Shown one piece after another: positions 24,198-31,243 of a stretch of 46,970 nucleotides of DNA. The notes beneath the pieces are model-generated. The model searched no databases. It saw nothing but the letters and a program-made list of their open reading frames with translations, and was not told where the DNA came from. The stretch is from an uncultured Sphingomonas sp. (GTDB taxonomy: Bacteria; Pseudomonadota; Alphaproteobacteria; Sphingomonadales; Sphingomonadaceae): contig CAJYLT010000016.1 of assembly GCA_913775795.1 (NCBI GenBank), forward strand, positions 1 to 46,970. The letters run 5' to 3'. The first letter of the stretch is position 1. Each line of letters opens with the position of its first letter. The translations under genes were made by a program, and so were the position numbers.

Positions 24198-24294
24198 CAT
24201 CTCATCGCGCCGATCGGCGCATGCGATCCGGCGACCGCCGGCCAATCGAGCGCGGCGTAGCCGACGTGCTCCTCTTTCCGAGGAACCACGAAGC

Positions 24295-25092
24295 ATGACC
24301 GCGCTCCCCAGCGCCAAGCCCCCGGCTGCCTATCTCGGCGGCAAGAAGAACCTCGCCAAGCGCATCTGCGCTCGCCTCGAGGCGATCCCCCACCGCACCT
24401 ATGTCGAGCCGTTCGTCGGCATGGGTGGCATCTTCCTGCGCCGGCCCACGCCGTCGCGTGTCGAGGTCATCAACGACTTTGCCGGCGACGTCGCCAACCT
24501 GTTCCGCGTCGTGCGCCGGCATTACCAACCGTTCGTCGACGAGCTCGAGCTGCTGTTCGCCAGCCGGGCCGAGTTCGATCGGCTGAAGCGGCTCGACCCT
24601 TCAGCGCTCACCGATATCGATCGCGCGGTTCGCTTCCTCTACCTGCAGCGGTTGTGCTTCGGCGGACGGGTCGAAGGCCGAACCTTCGGCGTGAAGCGCG
24701 AGCAATCGTCGCGCTTCGACCATGCGCGCCTGGGGGCCGACCTCAAGCTACTCAGCCGGCGCCTGGCGCCGGTGACGATCGAGCAGCTCGACTTTGCTGA
24801 GCTTATCCGGCGCTACGATAATCCTGAGACGCTGTTCTACCTCGATCCGCCCTACGACGAGACCAGCGGCTACGGCCTGCCGTTCGGCCGCGAGCGGTAT
24901 GTCGAGATGGCCGAGCAGCTGGCGGCGATCAACGGCAGGTTCGTGCTGTCGATCAACGCGACCGACTTCATTCGGCAGACCTTCACCGGTTTCGCGATCG
25001 AAGAGGTCGCAACGACCTGGACGGTATCCGGTCACGCCGCCGGCGCTGGCAAGCGGGTGACCGAGCTGCTGATCTCGAATCTGCCGCGCTGA
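24295..25092 (+). CDS. DNA adenine methylase, Dam/D12 class
   Basis: A 265-residue methyltransferase. The N-terminal AAYLGGKKNLAKRI and EPFVGMGGIFL (38-48) form the SAM-binding motifs, a target-recognition region follows, and LDPPYDE carries the catalytic DPPY (184-187). This is the D12 class that methylates adenine at N6, commonly in GATC. No restriction partner is nearby, so it is an orphan enzyme, possibly protecting phage DNA or influencing expression. The start at 24295 is chosen from the domain boundary, with GAGGAA about 12 bases upstream. A hairpin follows the gene. Confidence 0.92.
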   Translation: MTALPSAKPPAAYLGGKKNLAKRICARLEAIPHRTYVEPFVGMGGIFLRRPTPSRVEVINDFAGDVANLFRVVRRHYQPFVDELELLFASRAEFDRLKRLDPSALTDIDRAVRFLYLQRLCFGGRVEGRTFGVKREQSSRFDHARLGADLKLLSRRLAPVTIEQLDFAELIRRYDNPETLFYLDPPYDETSGYGLPFGRERYVEMAEQLAAINGRFVLSINATDFIRQTFTGFAIEEVATTWTVSGHAAGAGKRVTELLISNLPR

Positions 25093-25098
25093 CGCGGG

Positions 25099-25130
25099 GG
25101 TATCGCGGGGGTATCAGCCCCCGCGATACC
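25099..25130 (+). terminator. perfect 13-bp hairpin after the methylase gene
   Basis: GGTATCGCGGGGG (25099-25111) pairs perfectly with CCCCCGCGATACC (25118-25130) over a six-base loop. It begins seven bases after the methylase stop and lies between convergent genes, so it probably ends transcription from both sides. Only TTG follows, so efficiency as an intrinsic terminator is uncertain. Confidence 0.75.
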
Positions 25131-25158
25131 TTGCCGCGCGGGCGGATTTCCGCGTCTT

Positions 25159-25680
25159 TCACGGCGCCGCGTCGGAGGGTTCCTCCGACGCGGTCGCCAG
25201 CGACAGCTCCTCTCTTGCAGCGGGAACCAGAGTAGAAAGCGTTTCACCGATCTGATTGATTTCGGCGACCATGGCCTCGACATCGATGTCGGCTAGCAAG
25301 CGATTCAGAGATAAGCTGCGGGCAACCTGACGCAGCTCCCGTGCATGCAATGGTGGCAACAGCAGTTCGCCGAGTGCAGACACTTCGCTCAAGCGACGAT
25401 GAGCATCTGACATTCTAGCCAAAAGGTCTTCGCGTACTGGCTCTGGTAGCTGTGCGGCGAGCATGTAAGCCGACAGCCGTTGATCGATGATTTCCCGAAT
25501 CTCCCCAAGGGCTCTTATCGCTTCTGAATAGACGCCTAGTTTGCGCTCCCAGCTCTTCTCTTTCTTGTATCGATGCAGCGCCCAATCGACACCCATTCGT
25601 GCGACCAACAGGGCTGCTCCGGCTTGCGCAAGTGTCGTGAGCGCCGTCTCGCACGCTCTCGGCCAATCGATCTGCATCAT
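25159..25680 (-). CDS. membrane-anchored helical moron protein, unknown function
   Basis: A 173-residue protein with an N-terminal hydrophobic segment (ALTTLAQAGAALLVARMGVD) directly followed by a charged RYKKEKSWERKLGVYSEAIR stretch and a largely helical cytosolic part. The 'EKxWExKxxxYxxA' pattern occurs in many single-helix proteins of accessory regions; function unknown. It is transcribed against all neighbours, its own GC content is visibly lower (in the mid-fifties), and it lies beside the integrase. These are moron traits, so exclusion or defence in lysogens is a reasonable guess only. GAGGA precedes the tandem ATG ATG. Confidence 0.75.
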   Translation of the reverse strand: MMQIDWPRACETALTTLAQAGAALLVARMGVDWALHRYKKEKSWERKLGVYSEAIRALGEIREIIDQRLSAYMLAAQLPEPVREDLLARMSDAHRRLSEVSALGELLLPPLHARELRQVARSLSLNRLLADIDVEAMVAEINQIGETLSTLVPAAREELSLATASEEPSDAAP

Positions 25681-25713
25681 GTCCTCGAAAACGCGTCGCT
25701 GGAGGCTTGTTCG

Positions 25714-26874
25714 ATGCTAACGACCACAGCCGTCAAGTCTGCACGGCCGAAGCCGCGCGCCTATAAGCTGTTCGACGGGGGCGGGCTGCACCTGTTCGTC
25801 GCGCCGACCGGCCTCAAGTCCTGGCGGCTGAAGTACCGCCGCGGCGGGCGCGAGCAGCTGCTGACGATCGGCCAATATCCAGACGTCGCGCTCGAGGCGG
25901 CGCGCGCGCGGCGCGACCAGGCGCGCGCGGCGATCGCCGTCGGCGAGGATCCGGCGCGCTCGGCCGTGGCCGCCGCGCCCCACACCTTCGAGGCCGCGGC
26001 GCGAGCATGGTTCGAGGCGCGGCGCGAGCGCTGGTCTCCGGCGCACGCAGCGGACGTCATCGGCTCGCTTGAGCGTCACGTTTTCCCAGCGATCGGCACG
26101 CGCGCGATCGCCGCGGTCGACGCCGGCGAGCTGCTCGAGGTGCTCGATGCGATCGACGGGGCGGAAACCGCGCGGCGGGTGCGGCAGCGGCTCGAGGCGA
26201 TCTTCGCCTTCGCGCGCGCGCCCGTCCGGCGTTGGGTGAACGAGAACGTCGCGGCCGAGCTCGCCGACGAGCTCGCGCCGCCGCCGGCGCCGGTGCGCCA
26301 CCCCGCGGCCACAACCGCGGCGGCTGCTCGCGAGGCGTTTTCCGCGCTTGGCGTGGCGCCCGCGCGGCCGATCGTCCGCCTCGCAGCGCAGTTTCTCGCG
26401 CTGACCGCGGTGCGCGTCGGGTCGCTGCAGCTCGCGACCTGGGACGAGATCGAGGCCGACGACGCCGGCGCGCCCATCTGGCGGATCCCGGCGGCGCACC
26501 TGAAGCTGAGCCGGGCGCGCAAGGCCTCAGCCGAGCACGATCATCTCGTGCCGTTGTCGGCCGCGGCCGCGGCGGTGCTCGAGCACGCACGCGCGATCTC
26601 GGCCGGGCCCGGGCAGCGCATCTTTCCTATCGGCGAGCGCGCGATCGGCGCGCTGCACGATCGCGCCGGCCTCGCCGGCCGGCATGTCCCGCACGGATGG
26701 CGCGCCAGCTTCTCGACCGTGCTGAACGACGCGCGTCCGGATGACCGCGGCGCGATCGACGAGGCGCTCGCGCACCAGGTGAAGGGGAAGGTCGAAGGCG
26801 CCTACAACCGATCGGCGCAGATCGCGCGGCGTCGGGCGCTGTTCGATGCCTGGGCGTCGATCCTCAAGGGCTGA
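25714..26874 (+). CDS. int: P4-type tyrosine recombinase (prophage integrase)
   Basis: A 386-residue integrase. N-terminal DUF4102 arm-binding domain (AVKSARPKPRAYKLFDGGGL; WRLKYRRGGREQLLTIGQYP), SAM-like core-binding helices, then the catalytic domain with R234 (LTAVRVGS), H327 and R330 (HGWRASF), H354 (ALAHQVKG) and Y364 (EGAYNRS). All five are present, so it should be active. P4-type enzymes favour tRNA 3' ends, matching the tRNA-Val fragment at 28174. GGAGG lies 9-13 bases before the ATG at 25714, and only 33 bases separate it from the divergent moron gene. Confidence 0.95.
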   Translation: MLTTTAVKSARPKPRAYKLFDGGGLHLFVAPTGLKSWRLKYRRGGREQLLTIGQYPDVALEAARARRDQARAAIAVGEDPARSAVAAAPHTFEAAARAWFEARRERWSPAHAADVIGSLERHVFPAIGTRAIAAVDAGELLEVLDAIDGAETARRVRQRLEAIFAFARAPVRRWVNENVAAELADELAPPPAPVRHPAATTAAAAREAFSALGVAPARPIVRLAAQFLALTAVRVGSLQLATWDEIEADDAGAPIWRIPAAHLKLSRARKASAEHDHLVPLSAAAAAVLEHARAISAGPGQRIFPIGERAIGALHDRAGLAGRHVPHGWRASFSTVLNDARPDDRGAIDEALAHQVKGKVEGAYNRSAQIARRRALFDAWASILKG

Positions 26875-26876
26875 TG

Positions 26877-26998
26877 GCCCGCGTTCCGCGGGCGCGACGC
26901 CGGCGAAGGCGTGGCACGCTTCGTGCTCGTCCCCCTCGCATACCCCGGGGCGGCGCAAGCCGCCACGCTCCGACAACCGCGTCTTGGCTGTCGGGGCG
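26877..26998. repeat. cluster of five hairpins after the integrase
   Basis: Five separate stems follow each other: 26877-26883/26887-26893 (7 pairs, loop TTC), 26897-26901/26908-26912 (5), 26914-26918/26922-26926 (5), 26949-26954/26959-26964 (6, GCAA loop) and 26966-26975/26989-26998 (10 pairs with one GT). No believable gene lies in 26875-27041. The first stem may end integrase transcription. The rest could belong to attP arm sites, an origin near the replication-like gene, or a structured RNA. Confidence 0.5.
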
Positions 26999-27041
26999 AG
27001 ATGCCGCTCGGTTTTGGCGCTGGGGGACTGCTTACTGGAGC

Positions 27042-27065
27042 ATGGACCCGCCCAAGCGGGTCCAT
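27042..27065. terminator. perfect 10-bp hairpin between convergent genes
   Basis: ATGGACCCGC (27042-27051) and GCGGGTCCAT (27056-27065) enclose a CCAA loop. It lies 15 bases beyond the stop of the minus-strand replication-like gene and downstream of the integrase, so it can serve both as terminator. A further small dyad GTGATCT/AGATCAC (27074-27080/27083-27089) overlaps the end of that gene. Confidence 0.6.
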
Positions 27066-27080
27066 TCCTCATTGTGATCT

Positions 27081-27938
27081 TTAGATCACCCCGGTTTCAT
27101 CGGTGGTGGAGGATTCGCAGGTCTTCCGATCGCGGCGATCGACGGCCGCGGCGAGGTTCTTGAGCGTCTCGCCGAGCAGGGCGTCGCCATTCCAGGTGGT
27201 CTCGTGGCGCCCCTCGGCGCTCAGCGGCGCGAGCATGTCCTCGAACGCGGCCGCGTCGCGCTGGCGGCGATCGGCGTCACACTGCGGCGCCGGCGCCTTG
27301 CCGAGCAGCCGGGCGAGCCCCGCCCGCATCTTCTCGGGGACCAGCAGCGCATATGCGTTGCTCGCCTGCTCGACGATCGCCTGCCCGGGCTGCGGATCGT
27401 CCTTCGGCCGGCTTCGTCGCATCCAGTGCAGGAAGCCATGCTCGCGCAGTCGCTTCAGCGCATTATGCACGGCGGAATATGCATGGCCGACCGCCTCGGC
27501 AATCGTGCGGACCGCCGGCTCGAGGCGCCCGGTGGTGAAGTCCACCCGTTCGTAGAGGTACTCGAGGACGACCAGTCCGACAATGCCGATTGCCCCGTTG
27601 CGGGCGCCGGGCTCGGTCTGTTGTCGCTCGGCCCGCGTCGTCAGCTCGAGCTGCTTCGCGGCCTTGAGCAGCGCGGCGGTCCAGCGCTTGCCGCCGCGGA
27701 TCGTCCCGCCGTTGATCGGCTTCCAGATGCGATCCTCGATCTGCCCGACCGTATAGCTGTTACGCCATACCGGCGCGCCGGAGCGGGGGCTGTCACCGCG
27801 CTCATGAAAGGCACGCGTCGCGCGATCTGGCTTGATGCCGGCGGCCGCCAGGATGAACTGGCCGATCGGCTTGGGTGAAGAGAATGCATCTGGCGACGCG
27901 GTGATCGAGGTCGATGTATTGGCCTGGTCGGCGGGCAT
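27081..27938 (-). CDS. winged-helix replication-like protein
   Basis: A 285-residue protein. After a Ser/Pro-rich N-terminus come APVWRNSYTVGQIEDRIWKP and TIRGGKRWTAALLKAAKQLE, then the winged-helix segment PAVRTIAEAVGHAYSAVHNA plus LKRLREHGFLHWMRRSRP. The pattern is that of helix-turn-helix replication proteins found on sphingomonad plasmids and islands next to integrases. It may start replication of the excised element or act as a regulator. The start at 27938 is chosen because GGGGGA lies about 10 bases upstream; the open frame extends further. It reads toward the integrase. Confidence 0.75.
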   Translation of the reverse strand: MPADQANTSTSITASPDAFSSPKPIGQFILAAAGIKPDRATRAFHERGDSPRSGAPVWRNSYTVGQIEDRIWKPINGGTIRGGKRWTAALLKAAKQLELTTRAERQQTEPGARNGAIGIVGLVVLEYLYERVDFTTGRLEPAVRTIAEAVGHAYSAVHNALKRLREHGFLHWMRRSRPKDDPQPGQAIVEQASNAYALLVPEKMRAGLARLLGKAPAPQCDADRRQRDAAAFEDMLAPLSAEGRHETTWNGDALLGETLKNLAAAVDRRDRKTCESSTTDETGVI

Positions 27939-28173
27939 CTGAGCCGTCCCCCACGGACAGTAATCAGGACGCACGAAACCGCCGCCGGGAGCGGGGCTCG
28001 CCGACGTGCGGTGTCGCGGAATGAGGGCGCGGGTGGGGTCGCGCTGGGCGGGGAAAGCTTCGGCGCAGTTTCGGCGACGCGCACATCGGCGCACGGAAAT
28101 CTGCGGCGTTGACGGTGCTAGGGCAGCGGGTCAGCGCGCAGGAAAATGGCGGAAAACCAAACTACTGCGTTCG

Positions 28174-28218
28174 TTGACATCGCAGGGGTCGCAAGTTCAA
28201 TCCTTGCCACGCCCACCA
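28174..28218 (+). other. attachment site: partial tRNA-Val(GAC) 3' end (attR)
   Basis: The bases run TTGACAT (anticodon loop, anticodon GAC at 28176-28178), CGCAG (anticodon stem 3' side), GGGTC, then a T arm GCAAG-TTCAATC-CTTGC (28191-28207), acceptor CACGCCC, discriminator A and CCA (28216-28218). The 5' half of the tRNA is missing: no GGGCGTG acceptor strand precedes it, and the sequence before 28174 does not fold into a D arm. This is the tRNA fragment left at one end when a phage uses the 3' end of a tRNA gene. The intact copy should be left of the window. The exact core length is not determinable here. Confidence 0.85.
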
Positions 28219-28221
28219 CCG

Positions 28222-28257
28222 AAAACCCCGCCAGCTCAACGAGTTGGCGGGGTTTTT
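28222..28257 (+). terminator. intrinsic terminator of the host tRNA-Val gene
   Basis: AAAACCCCGCCA...TGGCGGGGTTTT with an additional inner CTC/GAG pairing gives a stem of about 16 pairs over a three-base AAC loop, then a T-run. It lies four bases after the tRNA CCA and is host sequence; the prophage therefore separates the tRNA from its terminator. Confidence 0.92.
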
Positions 28258-28263
28258 GATTCC

Positions 28264-28614
28264 TCATTCCTGAAGCACCCATTTGACCGGCGCGCGGACG
28301 ACGACCCGTTTGGTCCGGCCCGACACCTGGAACCCCGCCCGCTCGCGATACAGCTCGCACGACTTGCGATCGAGATCGGGGTTCCCCGAAGTGGCATAGA
28401 GCCGACAGGCCGAAACCGTGCCGTCGGTCTCGATCGTCAGTTCGAGGTCGCTCACCCCCTCGGCATCGACCCGCTTTGCCGCCGGCGGATAGTCTTCGTC
28501 GCCGGCCGTCACGGGGACGAAGCTCAACGTCCCGCCATCGGCCAGCGCGACCGTGACGCGCGGCCGATCCTCGGCCTGGACCAGCAAAAGCAGCATCCAC
28601 CACATCGCCATCAA
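28264..28614 (-). CDS. small exported TonB C-terminal-like protein
   Basis: A 116-residue protein with a short hydrophobic N-terminus (MWWMLLLLVQA) that looks like a signal peptide, then a TonB/TolA C-terminal-like domain: DYPPAAKRVDAEGVSDLELT, IETDGTVSACRLYATSGNPD and RVVVRAPVKW. Such short periplasmic proteins are frequent in sphingomonads; partner unknown. Its ATG overlaps the stop of the upstream transporter gene (ATGA), so the two form an operon. It ends close to the tRNA terminator. Confidence 0.75.
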   Translation of the reverse strand: MMAMWWMLLLLVQAEDRPRVTVALADGGTLSFVPVTAGDEDYPPAAKRVDAEGVSDLELTIETDGTVSACRLYATSGNPDLDRKSCELYRERAGFQVSGRTKRVVVRAPVKWVLQE

Positions 28615-30284
28615 TCCTCGATCCGGCGGCGGAAGGTTTCGGGCAGGAAGGTGAGCCCGATCACCACCGTCGCGCCCGCGACGATGACCGGATACCAGAG
28701 CCCGTCATAGATGTTCCCCGTCGCCGCGACGATCGCGAACGCCGTCGTCGGCAGGAACCCGCCGAACCAGCCATTGGCGATGTGATAGGGCAACGACATC
28801 GAGGTATAGCGGATGCGACTGGGGAACAGCTCGACCAGCAGCGCCGCGATCGGGCCGTAGACCATCGTGACCAGCAGGACGAGCGCGAACAGGATCGCCA
28901 CGACGCTCACCCGGTCGATGCGTGCCGGGTCGGCCTTTGCCGGATAGCCTGCGTCAGCCAGCGCCCGGCTCAGACCGGCGAGAAATGCGCTCGATTGCGC
29001 GGGGGTGGAGAGCCCCGGTCGCAGGAAGGTGAACGACTGCGTGCCGACCGTCACCTCGGTACTGCCGGCAAGCTCGGGTGCCGAAGCCGGGCCGGCGGCG
29101 ACGGTGGCATAGGGCAGCCCGGCCTTTGCCAGATAGGCCTTGGCCAGGTCGCAGCTCGTCTTGTCGAACTTGTTGCGCCCGACGGGATCGAATTGCAGCG
29201 AGCAGGTCGCCGGATCGGTGCGAACGACGATCGGCGCGGTCGCCGACGCTGCCGCGAGCGCGGGATTGGCGGCGCGGGTCAGCGCGTGAAACAGCGGGAA
29301 GTAGCTGGCGACCGCCAGCGCACAGCCGGCCAGGATGATCGGCTTGCGCCCGATCCGGTCAGACAGCCAGCCGAAGATGACGAAGAACGGCGTACCGAGC
29401 GCCAGCGCGATCGCGATCAGGATGTTGGCGGTCGCGCCGTCGACCTTCAGCACCTTTTCGAGATAGAAGAGCGCGTAGAACTGCCCGGTGTACCAGACCA
29501 CCGCCTGTCCCGCCCCCGCGCCGAACAGCGCGATCAGCACCCAGCGCAGGTTCTTCCACTCGCCGAACGCCTCCTTGATCGGCGCCTTCGACGTCGTCCC
29601 CTCCTCCTTTATCTTCTGGAAGACGGGACTTTCGGTGAGCTGGAGCCGGATCCAGATCGACACGGCGAGCAGGACGATCGACACGAGGAACGGGACCCGC
29701 CAGCCCCAGGCGGCGAAGTCCACCTCGCCGATCGCGCTGCGCAGGCCGATGACCACCAGGAGCGCGGCGAACAGCCCCATCGTCGCCGTCGTCTGAATCC
29801 AGCTGGTGTAGAGCCCGCGCTTCCCCTCCGGCGCGTGCTCGGCGACATAGGTTGCCGCGCCGCCATATTCGCCGCCGAGCGCGAGGCCCTGAAGCAGCCG
29901 CAACCCGACGAGGATGAACGGCGCCGCCACACCGATCGTGGCGTAGGACGGCAGAAGGCCCACAGCGAAGGTCGACAGGCCCATCAGCCCCATGGTGACG
30001 AGAAACGTGTTCTTGCGCCCGACCAGATCGCCGATCCGCCCGAAGACGAGCGCGCCGAACGGTCGCACCGCGAACCCCGCGGCAAAGGCCGCGAGCGCGA
30101 GGATGAAACCCGTCGTCTCGTTCACGCCCGAGAAGAACTGCGCCGAGATATGCGCGGCGAGCAGGCCGTAGAGGTAGAAGTCGTACCACTCGAACACCGT
30201 GCCGAGCGAGGAGGCGGCGATCACCAGCTTCTCGTTCTGGCCCACGCGCCCCTGTCCGGGCGCCCTGCCCGCCGATCCCGCCAT
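28611..30284 (-). CDS. MHS-family MFS transporter with a large inserted domain
   Basis: A 557-residue inner-membrane symporter. N-terminal signature ASSLGTVFEWYDFYLYGLLA, the loop GRIGDLVGRKNTFLVTM, and LALGGEYGGAATYVAEHAPE define the metabolite:H+ symporter (ProP/ShiA-like) group. About 100 extra residues interrupt the C-terminal half (near 355-455, containing FDKTSCDLAKAYLAKAGLPY), which is not part of the standard fold and should face the periplasm. Substrate unknown: shikimate, ketoglutarate, proline/betaine and similar are candidates. GGGGAGG precedes the ATG at 30284, which is chosen from family alignment over a longer frame. Confidence 0.88.
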   Translation of the reverse strand: MAGSAGRAPGQGRVGQNEKLVIAASSLGTVFEWYDFYLYGLLAAHISAQFFSGVNETTGFILALAAFAAGFAVRPFGALVFGRIGDLVGRKNTFLVTMGLMGLSTFAVGLLPSYATIGVAAPFILVGLRLLQGLALGGEYGGAATYVAEHAPEGKRGLYTSWIQTTATMGLFAALLVVIGLRSAIGEVDFAAWGWRVPFLVSIVLLAVSIWIRLQLTESPVFQKIKEEGTTSKAPIKEAFGEWKNLRWVLIALFGAGAGQAVVWYTGQFYALFYLEKVLKVDGATANILIAIALALGTPFFVIFGWLSDRIGRKPIILAGCALAVASYFPLFHALTRAANPALAAASATAPIVVRTDPATCSLQFDPVGRNKFDKTSCDLAKAYLAKAGLPYATVAAGPASAPELAGSTEVTVGTQSFTFLRPGLSTPAQSSAFLAGLSRALADAGYPAKADPARIDRVSVVAILFALVLLVTMVYGPIAALLVELFPSRIRYTSMSLPYHIANGWFGGFLPTTAFAIVAATGNIYDGLWYPVIVAGATVVIGLTFLPETFRRRIED

Positions 30285-30348
30285 CCATGCCTCCCCACCT
30301 TGCTTTACCGCTAACAAGCCATGTTTTCGGGGCAAAGCCAATGGCCGA

Positions 30349-31191
30349 TCAGGGGCGGCGGCGCTCCAGTCCATAGTCGATGCGGATGCGCACCCATTCA
30401 CCGACCTTGTAGTCGCCACCAACCCGCGGCGGGCGCACCTTGAACTGCCAGGCTGCGGCCAGCACGGATCGGGCGATATTCGATCCCTCCGGCGATTCAC
30501 CGAGCGAGACACAATCCTCGACGCGGTAGTTCGGCACGGTACGGCAGGCGATCAACCCCCAGCCCGGCCCGCTCGCCGTGGACAGATAGCCGCGCAGCTC
30601 CTCCGGATAGGGCTCGCGGTACCAGGCGGCGGCATAGAGCGGCTGGCCGTTCGGGGCGCGGCCGACGACTTCGCTATCGGGCGGGCCGGCGGGGCCGCGA
30701 TCGACGGGGCCGTAGGTCGGCCGGCGGGCGAGTGCAGCGGGGGCTGCCGGCGCGGCGGGCGGCGCGCTCGGCCGCGCGATATCGGCCTGCGCCAACACCT
30801 GACGCGGCAGCAGGATATAGGGCGGCGGCGATGGCGCGGGCGGGGCGTCGGTCGGCGGCTGCGGTCGCGGCGGCGTGGGCTGGGTCTCGACCGGGGGCGT
30901 GTCGGTCGGCGGCGTCTCCGTCTTGCTCGGCGGGGCTTCGCTCTTCTGCTGGTCCTCGGTCGGCGCGTCGGGGGCCGCATCGTCGGCGGCGGTCATCGTG
31001 AACACGGGCGTCGACTTCGCGTCCTTGCGGCCGACCAGATCGGGCTTGAGCGTCAAGAGAACGAGGACGAGCAGCACCTCGACCAGCAGCGCCAGCACGA
31101 TGCCGGCCACGCGGCGCGATCGGTCACCGCGCAACCGTTCGGGCAATCGGTGAAGGACGGGGGCAAGCGACAAAGCCAAGCGGACGTTCAA
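30349..31191 (-). CDS. TonB-like energy transducer, Pro-rich
   Basis: A 280-residue protein with a basic N-terminus, one membrane helix (VAGIVLALLVEVLLVLVLLT, about 28-47), a long Pro/Thr/Glu-rich periplasmic linker (residues 75-165) and a C-terminal domain with GWGLIACRTVPNYRVEDC and ARSVLAAAWQFKVRPPRVGG. The layout is that of TonB-type transducers, but the C-terminal part is not a textbook TonB domain. It lies 64 bases upstream of the transporter gene on the same strand and may be cotranscribed. Confidence 0.7.
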   Translation of the reverse strand: MNVRLALSLAPVLHRLPERLRGDRSRRVAGIVLALLVEVLLVLVLLTLKPDLVGRKDAKSTPVFTMTAADDAAPDAPTEDQQKSEAPPSKTETPPTDTPPVETQPTPPRPQPPTDAPPAPSPPPYILLPRQVLAQADIARPSAPPAAPAAPAALARRPTYGPVDRGPAGPPDSEVVGRAPNGQPLYAAAWYREPYPEELRGYLSTASGPGWGLIACRTVPNYRVEDCVSLGESPEGSNIARSVLAAAWQFKVRPPRVGGDYKVGEWVRIRIDYGLERRRP

Positions 31192-31243
31192 CCTTCAACC
31201 GATCCCGCGCGCCTAGCCCCGATTTGCGACCAAAGCGAGGCGG

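Larger units (their letters stand above)
1..28218. mobile_element. HK97-like siphovirus prophage, left end outside the window
   Basis: A complete late module is present in canonical order: HNH, terminases, portal, prohead protease, capsid, connectors, tail tube, chaperone, tape measure, tail tip and fibres, lysis. A P4-type integrase lies near the right end. The right border is a partial tRNA-Val 3' end at 28174-28218 followed by a host terminator, with host genes beyond. No second copy of the tRNA fragment and no intact tRNA is visible at the left, so the element continues leftward. Repressor and polymerase genes are not seen. All late genes are open and overlapping, so the structural part looks intact. 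The boundary at the right is a strong inference; the left boundary is unknown. Confidence 0.93.

Noticed and set aside
24030..24317. A 95-codon minus-strand frame across the non-coding gap
   Set aside because: Composition is low-information Arg/Ala-rich, there is no ribosome site, and the region folds into nested arms instead.
28141..28218. A complete tRNA gene
   Set aside because: Only the 3' half (anticodon loop to CCA) fits. No GGGCGTG acceptor strand or D arm precedes it, and the anticodon stem is interrupted, so it is an attachment-site fragment.
28782..30314. A 510-codon plus-strand frame
   Set aside because: It is antisense to the MHS transporter, with a strongly Arg/Asp/Gln-biased composition and no domain.
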